From: Rhodoferax sp.
Lineage (GTDB): Bacteria; Pseudomonadota; Gammaproteobacteria; Burkholderiales; Burkholderiaceae_C
Direction: 5' to 3'
Assembly: GCA_017880985.1 (NCBI GenBank)
Contig: JADGRK010000165.1
Coordinates: forward strand, 1-5,986
Length of the DNA stretch: 5,986 nucleotides
The notes below the pieces were generated by a model. That model did no database searches and was not told the DNA's origin. It saw only the letters and a list, made by a program, of their open reading frames with translations. This document shows, piece by piece, positions 5,547 through 5,986 of this stretch. The stretch's first letter is position 1; each line of letters starts with the position of its first letter. The translations under genes and the position numbers were made by a program.

Positions 5547-5986
5547 TCGCACGCACACTTTTTGACTCTGACCACGAAGCCTTCCGCGACAGTTTTGCCC
5601 GCTTTCTGCAAAAGGAGGTTGCCCCGTTCTATGAACAGTGGGAGGACCAGGGTTACGTGGACCGGGAACTTTGGCGCAAGGCCGGTGAAAACGGCTTTCT
5701 ATGCATGTCCATCCCGGAAGAGTACGGGGGTTCTGGCGCCGACAAACTTTATTCGGTCGTGCAGATGGAGGAGATCGCGCATGCCGGTTTTGCCGGTTTG
5801 CTGGGCCTGACGCTGCACAGTGAGATTGTGGCGAAGTACATCCTGAACTACGGCACCGAAGAGCAAAAACTCAACTACCTGCCCAAGATGGCCAGCGCGG
5901 AGATGGTGGGTGCGATTGCGATGAGTGAGCCCGGTGCCGGTTCGGATCTGCAGGGCATCAAGACCACCGCCATCAAACAAAGCGAT
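5543..5986 (+). CDS. Acyl-CoA dehydrogenase, N-terminal part (LCAD-like), cut by window end
   Basis: The reading frame is open to the last base, giving 148 residues of a protein normally about 380-390 long. FAD-dependent alpha,beta-dehydrogenation of an acyl-CoA is the expected reaction, with electrons passing to ETF. Visible are the helical N-terminal domain (ARTLFDSDHEAFRDSFARF from residue 3), IPEEYGGSG (57-65), and the acyl-CoA dehydrogenase signature AIAMSEPGAGSDLQGIKT (124-141), which lines the flavin and substrate site. MIARTLFDSDHEAFR and SDLQGIKT closely recall mammalian LCAD. The catalytic glutamate lies beyond the window. The ATG at 5543 is 16 bases after the SDR stop and lacks a good Shine-Dalgarno; no other nearby in-frame start looks better. 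It would supply the first oxidation step for the operon's pathway. Confidence 0.9.
   Translation, partial: MIARTLFDSDHEAFRDSFARFLQKEVAPFYEQWEDQGYVDRELWRKAGENGFLCMSIPEEYGGSGADKLYSVVQMEEIAHAGFAGLLGLTLHSEIVAKYILNYGTEEQKLNYLPKMASAEMVGAIAMSEPGAGSDLQGIKTTAIKQSD

Overview
The window looks like chromosomal DNA from a proteobacterium, most likely a betaproteobacterium of the order Burkholderiales. The grounds are moderately high GC, Shine-Dalgarno-led genes, and a gene set typical of the acyl-CoA catabolic clusters of that group. The taxonomic call is an inference from style and not from a marker gene.

Layout: a TetR-family repressor gene lies on the minus strand (113..817, or from 859). Facing away from it is a plus-strand operon of at least six genes that runs off the right edge: acyl-CoA synthetase (943..2499), SCP-x-type thiolase (2581..3765), FAS1-like/MaoC-N hydratase subunit (3775..4236), MaoC hydratase subunit (4233..4652), short-chain 3-hydroxyacyl-CoA dehydrogenase (4699..5526), and the N-terminal 148 residues of an acyl-CoA dehydrogenase (5543..5986). 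The divergent intergenic region holds a perfect TATAAT box and several interleaved inverted and direct repeats that look like TetR operators. An 8-bp-stem hairpin overlaps the end of the repressor gene. A 7-bp-stem hairpin sits between the first two operon genes. No RNA genes, mobile elements or CRISPR arrays were seen, and bases 1-106 contain nothing recognisable.

Together the operon supplies one whole beta-oxidation turn: activation to the CoA thioester, alpha,beta-dehydrogenation, hydration by a hot-dog (hydratase-2 type) enzyme, oxidation of the 3-hydroxyacyl-CoA by an SDR, and thiolysis. It has no crotonase/HAD-type (S)-hydroxy route. The SDR, MaoC and thiolase resemble the separate domains of the peroxisomal enzymes HSD17B4/MFE-2 and SCP-x, which process 2-methyl-branched and bile-acid-type side chains. 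The partial dehydrogenase resembles mitochondrial LCAD. The repressor's C-terminal RWYRPGG motif recalls KstR2-like acyl-CoA-sensing regulators. A branched, cyclic or steroid-side-chain carboxylic acid is therefore a reasonable substrate guess, but the sequence does not fix the substrate. All family resemblances are from recalled family motifs, not from a database search.
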